The translations under genes were made by a program, and so were the position numbers. Shown piece by piece: positions 8,736 to 16,546 of a stretch of DNA of 64,000 nt (position 1 is the stretch's first letter; the number at the start of each line of letters is the position of its first letter). The stretch covers positions 1 to 64,000 of the forward strand of contig NZ_NFLF01000006.1 in NCBI RefSeq assembly GCF_002160765.1, read 5' to 3'. Origin of the DNA: Lachnoclostridium sp. An138. Lineage in GTDB: Bacteria; Bacillota; Clostridia; Lachnospirales; Lachnospiraceae. The notes under the pieces are model-generated. The model had not been told where the DNA came from. It saw only the letters and a program-made list of their open reading frames with translations, and made no database searches.

Positions 8736-10871
8736 TTACATGATCGGTTCCAGTCCAAGCACCGGATGATTCTTTTCCTGAAGGAACGCCATCAGCGCCT
8801 CTTCATCGGTCGCAATCGTCTCATCCGCGATCATATCTGTGAAATTGTCGATGCCATATTTCTCCTTGGCCGCCTTGTTCAGCCTCTCAGCCACGTCATC
8901 TTTCAGCTCTTTGGGCATCCATACGATACGTTCGAAACCGCCCTCAGCGCTCATGAACTTTTTGGAAGCAATAAAGTGGCGTCCATGTCCCATGAAGCCC
9001 GGCGTCTGTACGCCGCCGCCTGTCATACTGGCCAGCTCGCCGAAAGTCATTCCAAGAGGCGTCATGCCTGAGTATTCACGGTTTGCAATGATGACACCGT
9101 TGGAGAAGGGCTCGATACCGCAGATACATTCGAAGCATCCGCAGGAGGTCATCGGATCTTCCATAATGGAGTACAGGGTTACACGGGACAGCGCGCCGTG
9201 AGTCGCCTCTTCCACCATACGGTTTACATCCGGGTAAATACCCTTCACTTCATCCTCGCAGCCTTCCTTGGAGATGGGCTGGCAGGGTCCTTCCGGATTC
9301 AGCTCCTTGGTTGCCTTCGCATCCAGCCAGGATACGGCTCCGCAAAGTCCCAGACGCTCCGGGGTTACCACGCAGCAGTGGGACGGAGCAAAGGACTGGC
9401 ACAGCGTACAGGTATAGAACTTGTCTACGCTCTCGTCTGTGAGAGTCTCCAGACGCTCGTCTCTTGCCTCGTAAGCCGGCATGGCCTTCTTTTCCAGAAT
9501 CTCCTGTACCTTCTCGGTATCTGTCACAATCTCAATCTCACATTTATCTACAACGATATCGAACTCGTCCATGATCATCACATAGAGAACTTCTCCGAAA
9601 TCCTTCAGACGGAGTCCCTTTTCGAAGGCTTCCTTGCTGATACGGACACGAATCTGGTTTCTCTGTCCGGTGTGCATAACACCTTCCATGTAATTGTACC
9701 ACGCGTGAATCTTACGCTCGATAACCGGCTCAAAGTCAGACTGCATCTTCGCGCCTGCCACCTTGATATAAGTAGCCAGCGCATAGGTCTGTCCCTGCTC
9801 CAGCTCATCCAGATCCTTTCCTACGATCGTAATCTTGTGATCCTCAATCTCATCTGCGGAAACAGTCTCCACCAGCTCACAGGTCGGCGCCTTGTGAGAG
9901 CTGAACTCCACCTGCATATCGCCCTTACGGATAATTTCGCCCTCGAAAGCGGACGCAAATGCTACCGGAATTGCGATCTCGGTCACTTTAATCTTGATAC
10001 CCCGGAGTTCCAGAGACTTCTTTACAGTCATGGAATGATCGGTTACAGATTCCAGAGCGCCCGGAACCTGATTCTCGCCCAGATCCACATCTACGACAAC
10101 CGGGAAGCCAAGAGCGATGGCGCCTGCGCCAGCGGATACAACGACCTCATTCAGCGCTCCGAAAGTATTCACAAAGGCCGGAACTCTTTCCTTGGTATAC
10201 TTCAGAAGGCCCGGCAGATCGCCCGGCGTCAGGTTTCCAAAGATCAGCGCCGCGCGGACAGCTACGGTCACTACATGAATGACAGAGGTCACATCGTGTC
10301 CCAGAGGAATTACACGGAAATCAAGGCCCAGCTTCACGCCGCCTTCCGCGCACTGTTCAATCACATCGCCGACCATAAAGGTCATAATGCCCTTGCTCTG
10401 GTAATCTTTTACCACATTTACTACGTCTTCGGCATTATCAGCCTTTCCAAGCACTACAGCCACACCGGGGATATCGCCCGTTACCAGCGGCACGCCCAGG
10501 GAACGGATAATGGGGTCCGGAACAAAGCCGATTCCGCTGTCCTCCGCATAAGGATCTGCATGGTCCACATACTTCAAAGCCTCGATGATCTCAGCTCCTA
10601 CCGCTGTGGCAAGTCCTGCGTTCAGAGCTTCTCCCAGATCTTCTTTGTTGGTAATCAGGCTCTTCAGAACGCCCACACAGGCAGGCAGATCGCCGAGCTT
10701 TGTCACCTTTACGCCTGTGGCAGCGTAAATCGTAGGCAGAAAATAAGCCGTATCCGGCATCGCTACCTTTTTGTCTTCTCCATACTTTGCAATCGCCTCA
10801 TTCACAGCATTTTCCGTGAGTCCTGCCACCGCATTGGAGCCATTGTAAATCAAATCAGTTAACACGCTCAT
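8736..10871 (-). CDS. acsB: Acetyl-CoA synthase beta subunit, solitary copy
   Basis: A 711-residue acetyl-CoA synthase (CODH/ACS alpha in Moorella numbering). It condenses a methyl group from the corrinoid protein, CO and CoA at the Ni-Ni-Fe4S4 A-cluster. The Fe4S4 ligands C488, C491, C500 and C510 and the C577-G-C579 distal-nickel site are all present (CTLCQSF, CGAVSW, SCGCFEC). An extra Cys (C499) precedes C500 where the other copy has Val. The ATG has GGAGG nine bases upstream. It stands alone, with its own strong promoter and terminator, about 5 kb beyond the end of the main Wood-Ljungdahl operon. It is clearly diverged from the operon copy. Confidence 0.96.
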   Translation of the reverse strand: MSVLTDLIYNGSNAVAGLTENAVNEAIAKYGEDKKVAMPDTAYFLPTIYAATGVKVTKLGDLPACVGVLKSLITNKEDLGEALNAGLATAVGAEIIEALKYVDHADPYAEDSGIGFVPDPIIRSLGVPLVTGDIPGVAVVLGKADNAEDVVNVVKDYQSKGIMTFMVGDVIEQCAEGGVKLGLDFRVIPLGHDVTSVIHVVTVAVRAALIFGNLTPGDLPGLLKYTKERVPAFVNTFGALNEVVVSAGAGAIALGFPVVVDVDLGENQVPGALESVTDHSMTVKKSLELRGIKIKVTEIAIPVAFASAFEGEIIRKGDMQVEFSSHKAPTCELVETVSADEIEDHKITIVGKDLDELEQGQTYALATYIKVAGAKMQSDFEPVIERKIHAWYNYMEGVMHTGQRNQIRVRISKEAFEKGLRLKDFGEVLYVMIMDEFDIVVDKCEIEIVTDTEKVQEILEKKAMPAYEARDERLETLTDESVDKFYTCTLCQSFAPSHCCVVTPERLGLCGAVSWLDAKATKELNPEGPCQPISKEGCEDEVKGIYPDVNRMVEEATHGALSRVTLYSIMEDPMTSCGCFECICGIEPFSNGVIIANREYSGMTPLGMTFGELASMTGGGVQTPGFMGHGRHFIASKKFMSAEGGFERIVWMPKELKDDVAERLNKAAKEKYGIDNFTDMIADETIATDEEALMAFLQEKNHPVLGLEPIM

Positions 10872-10913
10872 AATCAGGTCCTCCTTGGATTTTGTCTTGT
10901 CTTTATTGTTTAA

Positions 10914-10942
10914 ATTTTATCACTCGTGTACAAGGAAGTCAA
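10914..10942 (-). promoter_or_regulatory. Strong sigma-A promoter of the solitary acsB
   Basis: Minus-strand TTGACT (10937-10942), 17 bases, TAAAAT (10914-10919), 43 bases upstream of the acsB ATG. A near-perfect palindrome (aaccccggcagggggtt, 10944-10960) touches the upstream edge of the -35 and could be an operator. Confidence 0.75.
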
Positions 10943-10960
10943 TAACCCCGGCAGGGGGTT

Positions 10961-11068
10961 TTGTAAAAAACGCACAAAAGACGACAGGGCGGCGCGCAAG
11001 AGGACTCGCGCCCTCGCGCGCCTGCGCCGGAATTTATCCGGAACGTACCGCGGCCCCGGATAAACAGA
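10961..11068. other. GC-rich intergenic stretch with inverted repeats
   Basis: No gene is seen here. There are two imperfect inverted repeats (GGCGCGC with GCGCGCC near 10992-11023, and TTTATCCGG with CCGGATAAA near 11032-11064) upstream of the solitary acsB promoter. Function unknown. Confidence 0.4.
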
Positions 11069-11109
11069 CAGACAGATGGGACGCTTTCCAAAAATTTCCC
11101 ATCTGTCTG
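11069..11109 (-). terminator. Terminator of the PTS-sulfatase-exporter operon
   Basis: A perfect 13-bp stem (CAGACAGATGGGA at 11069-11081 with its complement at 11097-11109), 22 bases past the TauE/SafE stop. The stronger T-run lies on the plus side, so it may act in both directions. Confidence 0.7.
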
Positions 11110-11131
11110 CTTTTCTTTTTATGAGTCAGAG

Positions 11132-11908
11132 TTATATGTACTTGATAAGATTGTATACACTGATCAGCGTAATCACAATCAGCAATACAAAGAAAATCCG
11201 GTCAATTCCCTTATTGTCCAGCCGCTTGCTGATCCGTCTTCCAAAGATTCCGCCCAGCACGCCGCCGAATACCATTACGCCCATGACCGGCCATTCAAAC
11301 TCCGGAACGCTGCCGCTTATCACTGTATTCAGGAAGCTGGCTCCCTGAGAAAACAGGATGATATACAGAGAATTCAGGGCTGCCGTCTTGCTGTCCATGG
11401 AGAAAAAGAACGAAAGAATCATCAGATTAATCGGTCCTCCCCCGATTCCGAGAAAAGATGACAGCACGCCCAGCAGAAAACCTATAATAACGCAGGCCGC
11501 AGACCCTGATACCTCCAGTGTCCGGATATGGACTTTCCGGATCGTATAGACCAGAACTGCCCGTGTCAGAATAATCATCATGGTCTGCTACGCTACCATA
11601 ATGAGGCTTCCGCCCATGCCCCTGACAACCTCAAACAGCTCTTTCCCGGCGATTCCTCCCACAGCGCCGCCTACGGCCAGCAGGGTTCCCCGCCGCGGTT
11701 CGATTTTTACGCTTCCGCCTCTGCTGTTAAATACGGAAACCGCCGTCATGGCAAGCACGGTGCAGCCAGACAGAAAACTGATCTCAGCCACCGGCAGGCC
11801 GGACACCGCGTCCATGACCGGCTTAATAATAACTCCTCCGCCTACTCCGCTGATTCCGCCAGCCATCGTTGCCAGCAGACATACCAGAAAATAAAACAAT
11901 ACCTTCAT
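11132..11908 (-). pseudogene. TauE/SafE family exporter interrupted by an in-frame TAG
   Basis: The two open halves (11588-11908 and 11132-11581) are in the same frame, separated only by TAG at 11588-11590, then CAG ACC ATG. Together they encode 258 residues, the normal length of TauE/SafE (DUF81) permeases. Both internal repeats are visible (MAGGISGVGGGVIIKP in the first half, LSSFLGIGGGPINL in the second). These proteins export sulfite, sulfonates or related anions. The gene is last in the sulfatase operon, which fits removal of released sulfur anion. A single substitution (for example from TGG or CAG) explains the stop. It is a nonsense mutant unless the codon is suppressed or the second half reinitiates at 11581. 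Confidence 0.85.
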
Positions 11909-11953
11909 GAACCTTCTCCTTTATCTGTGCGGAATGGCAGAAGTTCTTCTTTC

Positions 11954-13438
11954 CTAAGATTCCAGTCCCAGACGTTCAAACTGTTCTTTGGGGCAGTCAT
12001 TCTCCTTCATCGCACGAATCATGGCCTGAATCATCCTTGTCTCAACCGCTTCGTCCTGAATGGGATTTTTTTCCTCCGGATCGTTTTTCAGATCATAGAG
12101 TCTCGTTCCAAAACGGCTGACCTTGTATTTATCCCTGCTTTTCACTTTCAGGACCGGACAGCCCTTTGTAAAGGAAAAAGGTTCCACAAGTTCCGCGCCT
12201 TTCAGTTCTTCGGGATCAAAGCGCTTATTCATATGATTCGGCATTAAAGTATAATTATACACCTCATCAGCCTTCTCCGTCAATGGTGCCCGCATATAAG
12301 CATAGCTGCCATCTGTAATATTTACATGGCCGCTGAACACTCCGTAAAGGGCGTACTCTCTGCTCGGCGTGTCATTTTTGATGATCTCATCCATCGGGCT
12401 TCCCTGTACATCCTTCGGGATTGGAAGATTGAAATACTTCAGAAGCGTCGGCATCCAGTCTATCATCTGCACCAGAGACTGTCTGCGCACACCCTGCTCC
12501 TTATAACGGGGGTCCCATACAAAGAAGGGAGTATGAGCCACCTCATTATAATAAGGCATCTGATTCTTGCCCCAGTATCCATGCTCAGCCAGAAGGAAAC
12601 CATGGTCCGTACCCACAATCAGCATGGTATCGTCCCACATCTGGTATTTATCCATCATATCCAGAATCCGTCCCAGGCTGTGATCACACATGGTCACCAG
12701 CGCCTGATACTGTCTGCGGCAGTGGGCGATTTCCTCCGGTTCCTCTTCTACCGCTCCTCTAGGCCAGTCAAAATGCTTTCCGTCATATTCCTCCGGATAC
12801 ATATCCAGATATTTCTGAGGCACATAGAAGGGTTCATGGGGATCAAAGGTCTCCAGATGGAGAAGCCAGTTATCCTGATCATGATTTTTTTCCAGGAATT
12901 CGCAGCCTCTGTCGAAGCACTGGGTCTGCGGAAAATCTTCTTCTTCCCGGATATAATTCCGGTTCACCCAGTCATACCTCCAAAGTCCGGAGGTACCTGT
13001 TCCCTGCTGTTTCTGAGGCACCTTTACCACCGGCGGGATCTGAGGATCTTTTTTCTCCCCTTTCCAGTGATCTCCTTCCTGGCCGCGGATAATCTCCCAG
13101 GAAGAATAACGGCTGTGATAAGTCGCGCCTCCGTCCTCCCAGTAATGAAGATGATCCGAGATCAGGTGAGTATAAATTCCGTTTTCTTTCAAAATCTCCG
13201 GCATGGAGTCGTCAAAAGGCTCCAGCGGTCCCCATTCTCTGTGAAGGAAATTATACCTTCCTGTGTGCAGCTCCCTTCTAGCCGGAATACAGGGCATGGA
13301 CCCCACATAGCTGTTGTCAAACTGAACACTGTGCCGGGCCAGCCTTGTAAAATTCGGCGCAATCGTATTGGTCTCGGGATTATAGCAAGGGAGATAACGC
13401 CGATTCAGGGTATCATAAAAAACAATAATTGCTTTCAT
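11954..13438 (-). CDS. Cytoplasmic sulfatase, Cys type
   Basis: A 494-residue alkaline-phosphatase-fold sulfatase. The activation motif C50-I-P-A-R54, followed by HTGR, marks the cysteine that anaerobes oxidise to formylglycine with a radical-SAM anSME; no anSME gene is in the window. Metal and sulfate ligands are visible (FYDT near the start, GTDHGFLL near residue 285). There is no signal peptide, so it acts inside the cell. This fits its position seven bases downstream of PTS IIB: a sulfated sugar could be imported and then desulfated. The start follows AAAGGA. Confidence 0.92.
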   Translation of the reverse strand: MKAIIVFYDTLNRRYLPCYNPETNTIAPNFTRLARHSVQFDNSYVGSMPCIPARRELHTGRYNFLHREWGPLEPFDDSMPEILKENGIYTHLISDHLHYWEDGGATYHSRYSSWEIIRGQEGDHWKGEKKDPQIPPVVKVPQKQQGTGTSGLWRYDWVNRNYIREEEDFPQTQCFDRGCEFLEKNHDQDNWLLHLETFDPHEPFYVPQKYLDMYPEEYDGKHFDWPRGAVEEEPEEIAHCRRQYQALVTMCDHSLGRILDMMDKYQMWDDTMLIVGTDHGFLLAEHGYWGKNQMPYYNEVAHTPFFVWDPRYKEQGVRRQSLVQMIDWMPTLLKYFNLPIPKDVQGSPMDEIIKNDTPSREYALYGVFSGHVNITDGSYAYMRAPLTEKADEVYNYTLMPNHMNKRFDPEELKGAELVEPFSFTKGCPVLKVKSRDKYKVSRFGTRLYDLKNDPEEKNPIQDEAVETRMIQAMIRAMKENDCPKEQFERLGLES

Positions 13439-13444
13439 CCGTAC

Positions 13445-13759
13445 TTATCCTTTCACTTCCGGGAAATGCTCATCTACTATTTTCTCAATCTCAGCCGCAA
13501 TGCCTTTTCCATCCATTACGTTTACCACAGGGATGATAAATTCACCCTCTTTTACTGTAATCTCTGAGAACAGGTTCTTCAGAATTACAATGATATCTGC
13601 CCAGGAACGTAAAGACTCCATCTGTCCCAGAGACGTATGCTGCACATTCGCGGCAATATTCAGCTTATTCAGATTGTTTTTTACTCCAAGCTCTGCCATG
13701 GTGCTTGTGCCCATACCCATTCCACATACAAATAATACGTTAATCTTTCCGCCTTCCAT
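13445..13759 (-). CDS. PTS enzyme IIB, ascorbate/SgaB type
   Basis: A 104-residue IIB component. The phosphorylated cysteine lies in the N-terminal loop (LFVCGMGMGTS), typical of the ascorbate/lactose IIB fold. It passes phosphate from a IIA protein to the incoming sugar. The AGGAG site is rather far (12 bases) from the ATG, so the exact start is less sure. It lies 161 bases after IIC in the operon and just before the sulfatase. No IIA gene is in the cluster, so IIA must be encoded elsewhere. Confidence 0.88.
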   Translation of the reverse strand: MEGGKINVLFVCGMGMGTSTMAELGVKNNLNKLNIAANVQHTSLGQMESLRSWADIIVILKNLFSEITVKEGEFIIPVVNVMDGKGIAAEIEKIVDEHFPEVKG

Positions 13760-13920
13760 AATATCAGATCGCTCCTTTTCTTTTTTGAGGGAGCTTCACG
13801 CCCCGAAGGGCGGAAGCTGTTTTAGAGGTTTCCCGCCTGAGCGGGATATGTATAGATTTCCAAATATAAGAAATGTTGGCTAAATAGTTAGAAAATATTC
13901 CTGCCTGGCACACGGGGCAC
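13760..13920 (-). other. Intercistronic hairpins between PTS IIC and IIB
   Basis: The gap holds two stems (AGCTTC-CGCC with GGCG-GAAGCT near 13793-13819, and CCCGCctgaGCGGG near 13841-13854). Neither is followed by a T-run on the minus strand, so they look like mRNA processing or stability elements rather than terminators. Confidence 0.4.
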
Positions 13921-15234
13921 TTAAGCAGTGATACCGAAGATACCGCCGATCCAGCGAAGTACCTGAATCACTGCCGGCCATACCGTTGACAGGTCAAACA
14001 TGCCGGACCAGCCGGTTGCTGACGGATAATGAATCTGAGTGATTGCCCAGCAGGTACCAAACGTCTGAATCACACCCAGCAGGAAGCAGCAGATAATGAC
14101 TGCCCTCAGGCCGCCCTTCTTATTCGCTACCACGCCAATCGGTCCGCCTGAGAAGAACAGAGGCGTAAATCCGGGAAGCATCATCATAGAGCTTCCGGTG
14201 AGAAGCAGAATCGCCATGGAGAATACGGTTCCCAATGTACAGAACAGGAATCCGATGGTTGCCGCGTTCGGAGAAAACGGAAGCAGCGCTGCCACATCAA
14301 TAGCCGGAATCGCGTTCGGAACGATCTTCTGCTGAATACCCTGGAAGGAAGCAGTCAGCTCAGAGCAGAGCATCCGGACACCCTGAAGCAGAATCACCAT
14401 GTACATGGAGAACTGGATTCCTACCATAATCAGATATACCAGCCAGTGCTGGCCGCCGGAAAGTTCTTCGATTCCGCTGATTCCCAGAGGAATACAGAAC
14501 AGACCCACAAATACAAACATCAGAATCGCAACAGAAGCTACGTTATTATTGAAGATAGCCAGCCAGCCCGGAAGCTTCATATCTTCACAGTCGATTTTCT
14601 TCTTTCCCGCAAGCTTCGGAGCCAGGCGTCCGAAGACCCAGATACCTACCTGCTGGTTATGTCCTACCGTGAATCCGCCTCCATCTGTCACTTCATCAAC
14701 GACGCCGGCCGCGAGAGTGGTAGACACTGCCCAGTAAATTCCTACCAGGATACCGGAAATAATGATAGTCGCCACAGACGGCAGAGCGAAGTTTGCCATA
14801 ATCAGCCACAGCATGACCTGAGAATGAGCGGTTCCCGCATTTCCTGTCAGGAACACACCTTTCATCTTGGTGTACTTACCAAAGAAAACCAGGAGCAGGT
14901 TGACGGCAAAGGCAATCAGGAATACATAAGCCATCCATCCAAAAGCGTCGCCCAGCGCTTCCTGGCTGGCAGCCTTCATCGCGTAGGAATCCATAATATA
15001 TCCCTGAATTTCAGTTGCGTCACAGACTGCTGTTGTAATAGGTTTAAACACGTTGGAGAACTGGTTTCCTCCAAATATAATCAGCTGCATACCGACCATG
15101 GCGCTGATGGTTCCGGTAACCGTTTTTACCGGTCCGGCTTTCTGCAGGATATAACCCAACAGAATCAGAAGACCTATCAGCAGTGTCGGCGTTGTCAAAA
15201 AATCATTGACAAGAAAACTAATAACAGAATTCAT
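13921..15234 (-). CDS. PTS enzyme IIC, ascorbate/UlaA (SgaT) type
   Basis: A 437-residue membrane permease of the PTS ascorbate superfamily, with about ten or more helices and the UlaA-like N-terminus (PTLLIGLLILLGYILQK, then GNQFSNVFKP). The ATG at 15234 is chosen because GGAGGG lies just upstream; a TTG 18 bases earlier is less likely. With IIB it would import and phosphorylate a sugar or sugar acid. The sulfatase next door suggests a sulfated substrate, but that is inference. Confidence 0.9.
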   Translation of the reverse strand: MNSVISFLVNDFLTTPTLLIGLLILLGYILQKAGPVKTVTGTISAMVGMQLIIFGGNQFSNVFKPITTAVCDATEIQGYIMDSYAMKAASQEALGDAFGWMAYVFLIAFAVNLLLVFFGKYTKMKGVFLTGNAGTAHSQVMLWLIMANFALPSVATIIISGILVGIYWAVSTTLAAGVVDEVTDGGGFTVGHNQQVGIWVFGRLAPKLAGKKKIDCEDMKLPGWLAIFNNNVASVAILMFVFVGLFCIPLGISGIEELSGGQHWLVYLIMVGIQFSMYMVILLQGVRMLCSELTASFQGIQQKIVPNAIPAIDVAALLPFSPNAATIGFLFCTLGTVFSMAILLLTGSSMMMLPGFTPLFFSGGPIGVVANKKGGLRAVIICCFLLGVIQTFGTCWAITQIHYPSATGWSGMFDLSTVWPAVIQVLRWIGGIFGITA

Positions 15235-15284
15235 TTTTTCCCTCCGATACAATTTTCGCTCGATACTGTCCTTCTCCCGCGGAT

Positions 15285-15344
15285 AAAAAAAGAGAGTACC
15301 GTCATTTATAAGGTTTCGTCAAACCTTATAGTTTCTGTACCCTC
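15285..15344 (-). terminator. Terminator-like hairpin at the 5' end of the PTS operon transcript
   Basis: On the minus strand there is an outer stem (GAGGGTAC with GTACTCTC), an inner perfect 10-bp stem (TATAAGGTTT with AAACCTTATA) and seven T. It lies 50 bases before the IIC start and 80 after the deoR stop. It could end deoR transcripts. The PTS promoter's -10 directly abuts it, so transcripts from that promoter would start inside the hairpin, which suggests attenuation. Confidence 0.75.
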
Positions 15345-15373
15345 AATATATCACCTTTTCGTCAAATAGTCAA
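15345..15373 (-). promoter_or_regulatory. Sigma-A promoter of the PTS-sulfatase operon
   Basis: Minus-strand TTGACT (15368-15373), 17 bases, TATATT (15345-15350). Half-sites of the TGATTG/CAATCA type cluster just upstream (15370-15440) and are candidate DeoR sites; similar ones flank the deoR promoter. Confidence 0.7.
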
Positions 15374-15431
15374 TCACAAAATGATATTTCACTCATATTT
15401 TTGATTGTATTGTCATTAATTTGATTAATTT

Positions 15432-16208
15432 TCAATCATTTCCAAGTAATCTCGAAATTTTACACATGTATGCTCCATTTTCCTCTATCCACTGGGGAGA
15501 CTGATACTCCGGATAATCCGTAATGATGGTAACCTCCCCTGAGATCTCGCCAGGCACAGAATAATAGGCGGTTCTGTGAAATTTTTCTTTTCCAACCATC
15601 AGATATGTACTCTTTGACTGAAGAATACAGAGCTTCTTAATCTCGTCCTCGTATTCGTCCGCTGAAAGCAGACAAAGATTGTCATTGATGCCGTTGGCCC
15701 CCAGAAACGCCTGGTCAAAATGATAGCCTCTGAGCATCTCCACGGTTTCCTTTCCCACCATGGAACGGGAATATTCCTTAAAAAAACCGCAAAGCAACAG
15801 GGCCTGTATCTTTTTGCGGTGCAGGGCCTCCAGCTGCGGTATCCCATTGGTAATCACATGGATATTAGAATTCTGGATATAGGGAATCATTTCAAGAGTC
15901 GTAGTGCCCGAGCCAATAAATATCAGTTCATTATCGTGAAGCCGGCTGGCGGCCAGTCTTCCTATCGCGGCATGGGCCTCGTCCGGCTCCTGGCTCTGGA
16001 GCGTATTTCTTCTGCGGTTTTCCGGAGTCTCCTTCCGGCGTATCCCACCCCAGTACCGCTCTACTTCTCCTTCCTCCTCCAGCCTTACAATATCTCTGCG
16101 GACTGTAGCAGGAGAACTTTTCAGAAGCTCCACCATCTGCTGGACCGACATGCTTTCATGGAAATGCAAAGCAGACAATATTTTTTCTTTTCTTTCCGTA
16201 TATTTCAT
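15432..16208 (-). CDS. DeoR family sugar-operon regulator
   Basis: A 258-residue DeoR-type regulator. An N-terminal winged helix (VQQMVELLKSSPATVRRDI) is followed by the DeoR sugar-phosphate sensor domain (GSGTTTLEM, TNGIPQLEAL). It is the first gene upstream of the PTS-sulfatase operon on the same strand, so the likely inducer is a phosphorylated product of the PTS substrate. It has its own promoter (16238-16266) with repeated TGATT-type half-sites, suggesting autoregulation. Confidence 0.92.
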   Translation of the reverse strand: MKYTERKEKILSALHFHESMSVQQMVELLKSSPATVRRDIVRLEEEGEVERYWGGIRRKETPENRRRNTLQSQEPDEAHAAIGRLAASRLHDNELIFIGSGTTTLEMIPYIQNSNIHVITNGIPQLEALHRKKIQALLLCGFFKEYSRSMVGKETVEMLRGYHFDQAFLGANGINDNLCLLSADEYEDEIKKLCILQSKSTYLMVGKEKFHRTAYYSVPGEISGEVTIITDYPEYQSPQWIEENGAYMCKISRLLGND

Positions 16209-16237
16209 GAGAACACATCCTTTTTACTTTTTCTTTT

Positions 16238-16266
16238 ATTATATCAAGTTTATGCTCTCATTACAA
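16238..16266 (-). promoter_or_regulatory. Promoter of the deoR gene
   Basis: Minus-strand TTGTAA (16261-16266), 17 bases, TATAAT (16238-16243), 30 bases before the deoR ATG. Several AATCA/TGATT half-sites lie over and upstream of the -35 (16264-16300). Confidence 0.65.
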
Positions 16267-16362
16267 TCAAAATCTGATTATTTTTTAATCATTCAATCAC
16301 ATAATTGCTGCTTTCAGCCTCCGATTTATGATTAAAGCAGACGCAGGGACAAATACTCTGCG
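16267..16362. other. Intergenic stretch upstream of deoR
   Basis: No gene is seen. It holds AT-rich DeoR-type half-sites next to the deoR promoter and then plain sequence up to the terminator of the Wood-Ljungdahl operon. Confidence 0.4.
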
Positions 16363-16429
16363 GAAACAAAAGGCGCCGCTCTCCGTGAAAGCTTCCGCCA
16401 AAGGCGAGTCTCACAGAAAACGGCGTCTG
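16363..16429 (-). terminator. Terminator of the Wood-Ljungdahl operon
   Basis: A long imperfect stem (GACGCCG...CGGCGCC outer arms, TTTCTGTGA with TTCACGGAG, and an inner CGCCTTTGGCG hairpin), followed on the minus strand by CCTTTTGTTT. It lies about 120 bases past the acsE stop. Confidence 0.7.
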
Positions 16430-16546
16430 ATTTCTATTCTTCATTCCATTACAGACAGGGTCAGTGCATAAGGGGGAAATATGCCCTTGGTATACTGACA
16501 CTGGAATCTCCGGAAATCAAAGGTCCGAAAATTCAGGCTCTGGGAA

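Noticed and set aside
9198-10862. Long plus-strand open frame opposite the solitary acsB
   Set aside because: It mirrors acsB exactly, lacks protein-like composition and a ribosome site, and acsB has full catalytic motifs. Similar long shadows opposite the operon acsB, the ABC exporter, the ECF ATPase and UPF0210 genes were rejected for the same reason.
10943-11064. A riboswitch upstream of the solitary acsB
   Set aside because: The structured DNA lies upstream of the best promoter, so it would not be in the transcript, and no known aptamer core was recognised.
11588-11590. TAG in TauE/SafE as a pyrrolysine codon
   Set aside because: No pyl genes or methylamine methyltransferases are in the window, and pyrrolysine is not known in this permease family; a nonsense mutation is simpler.
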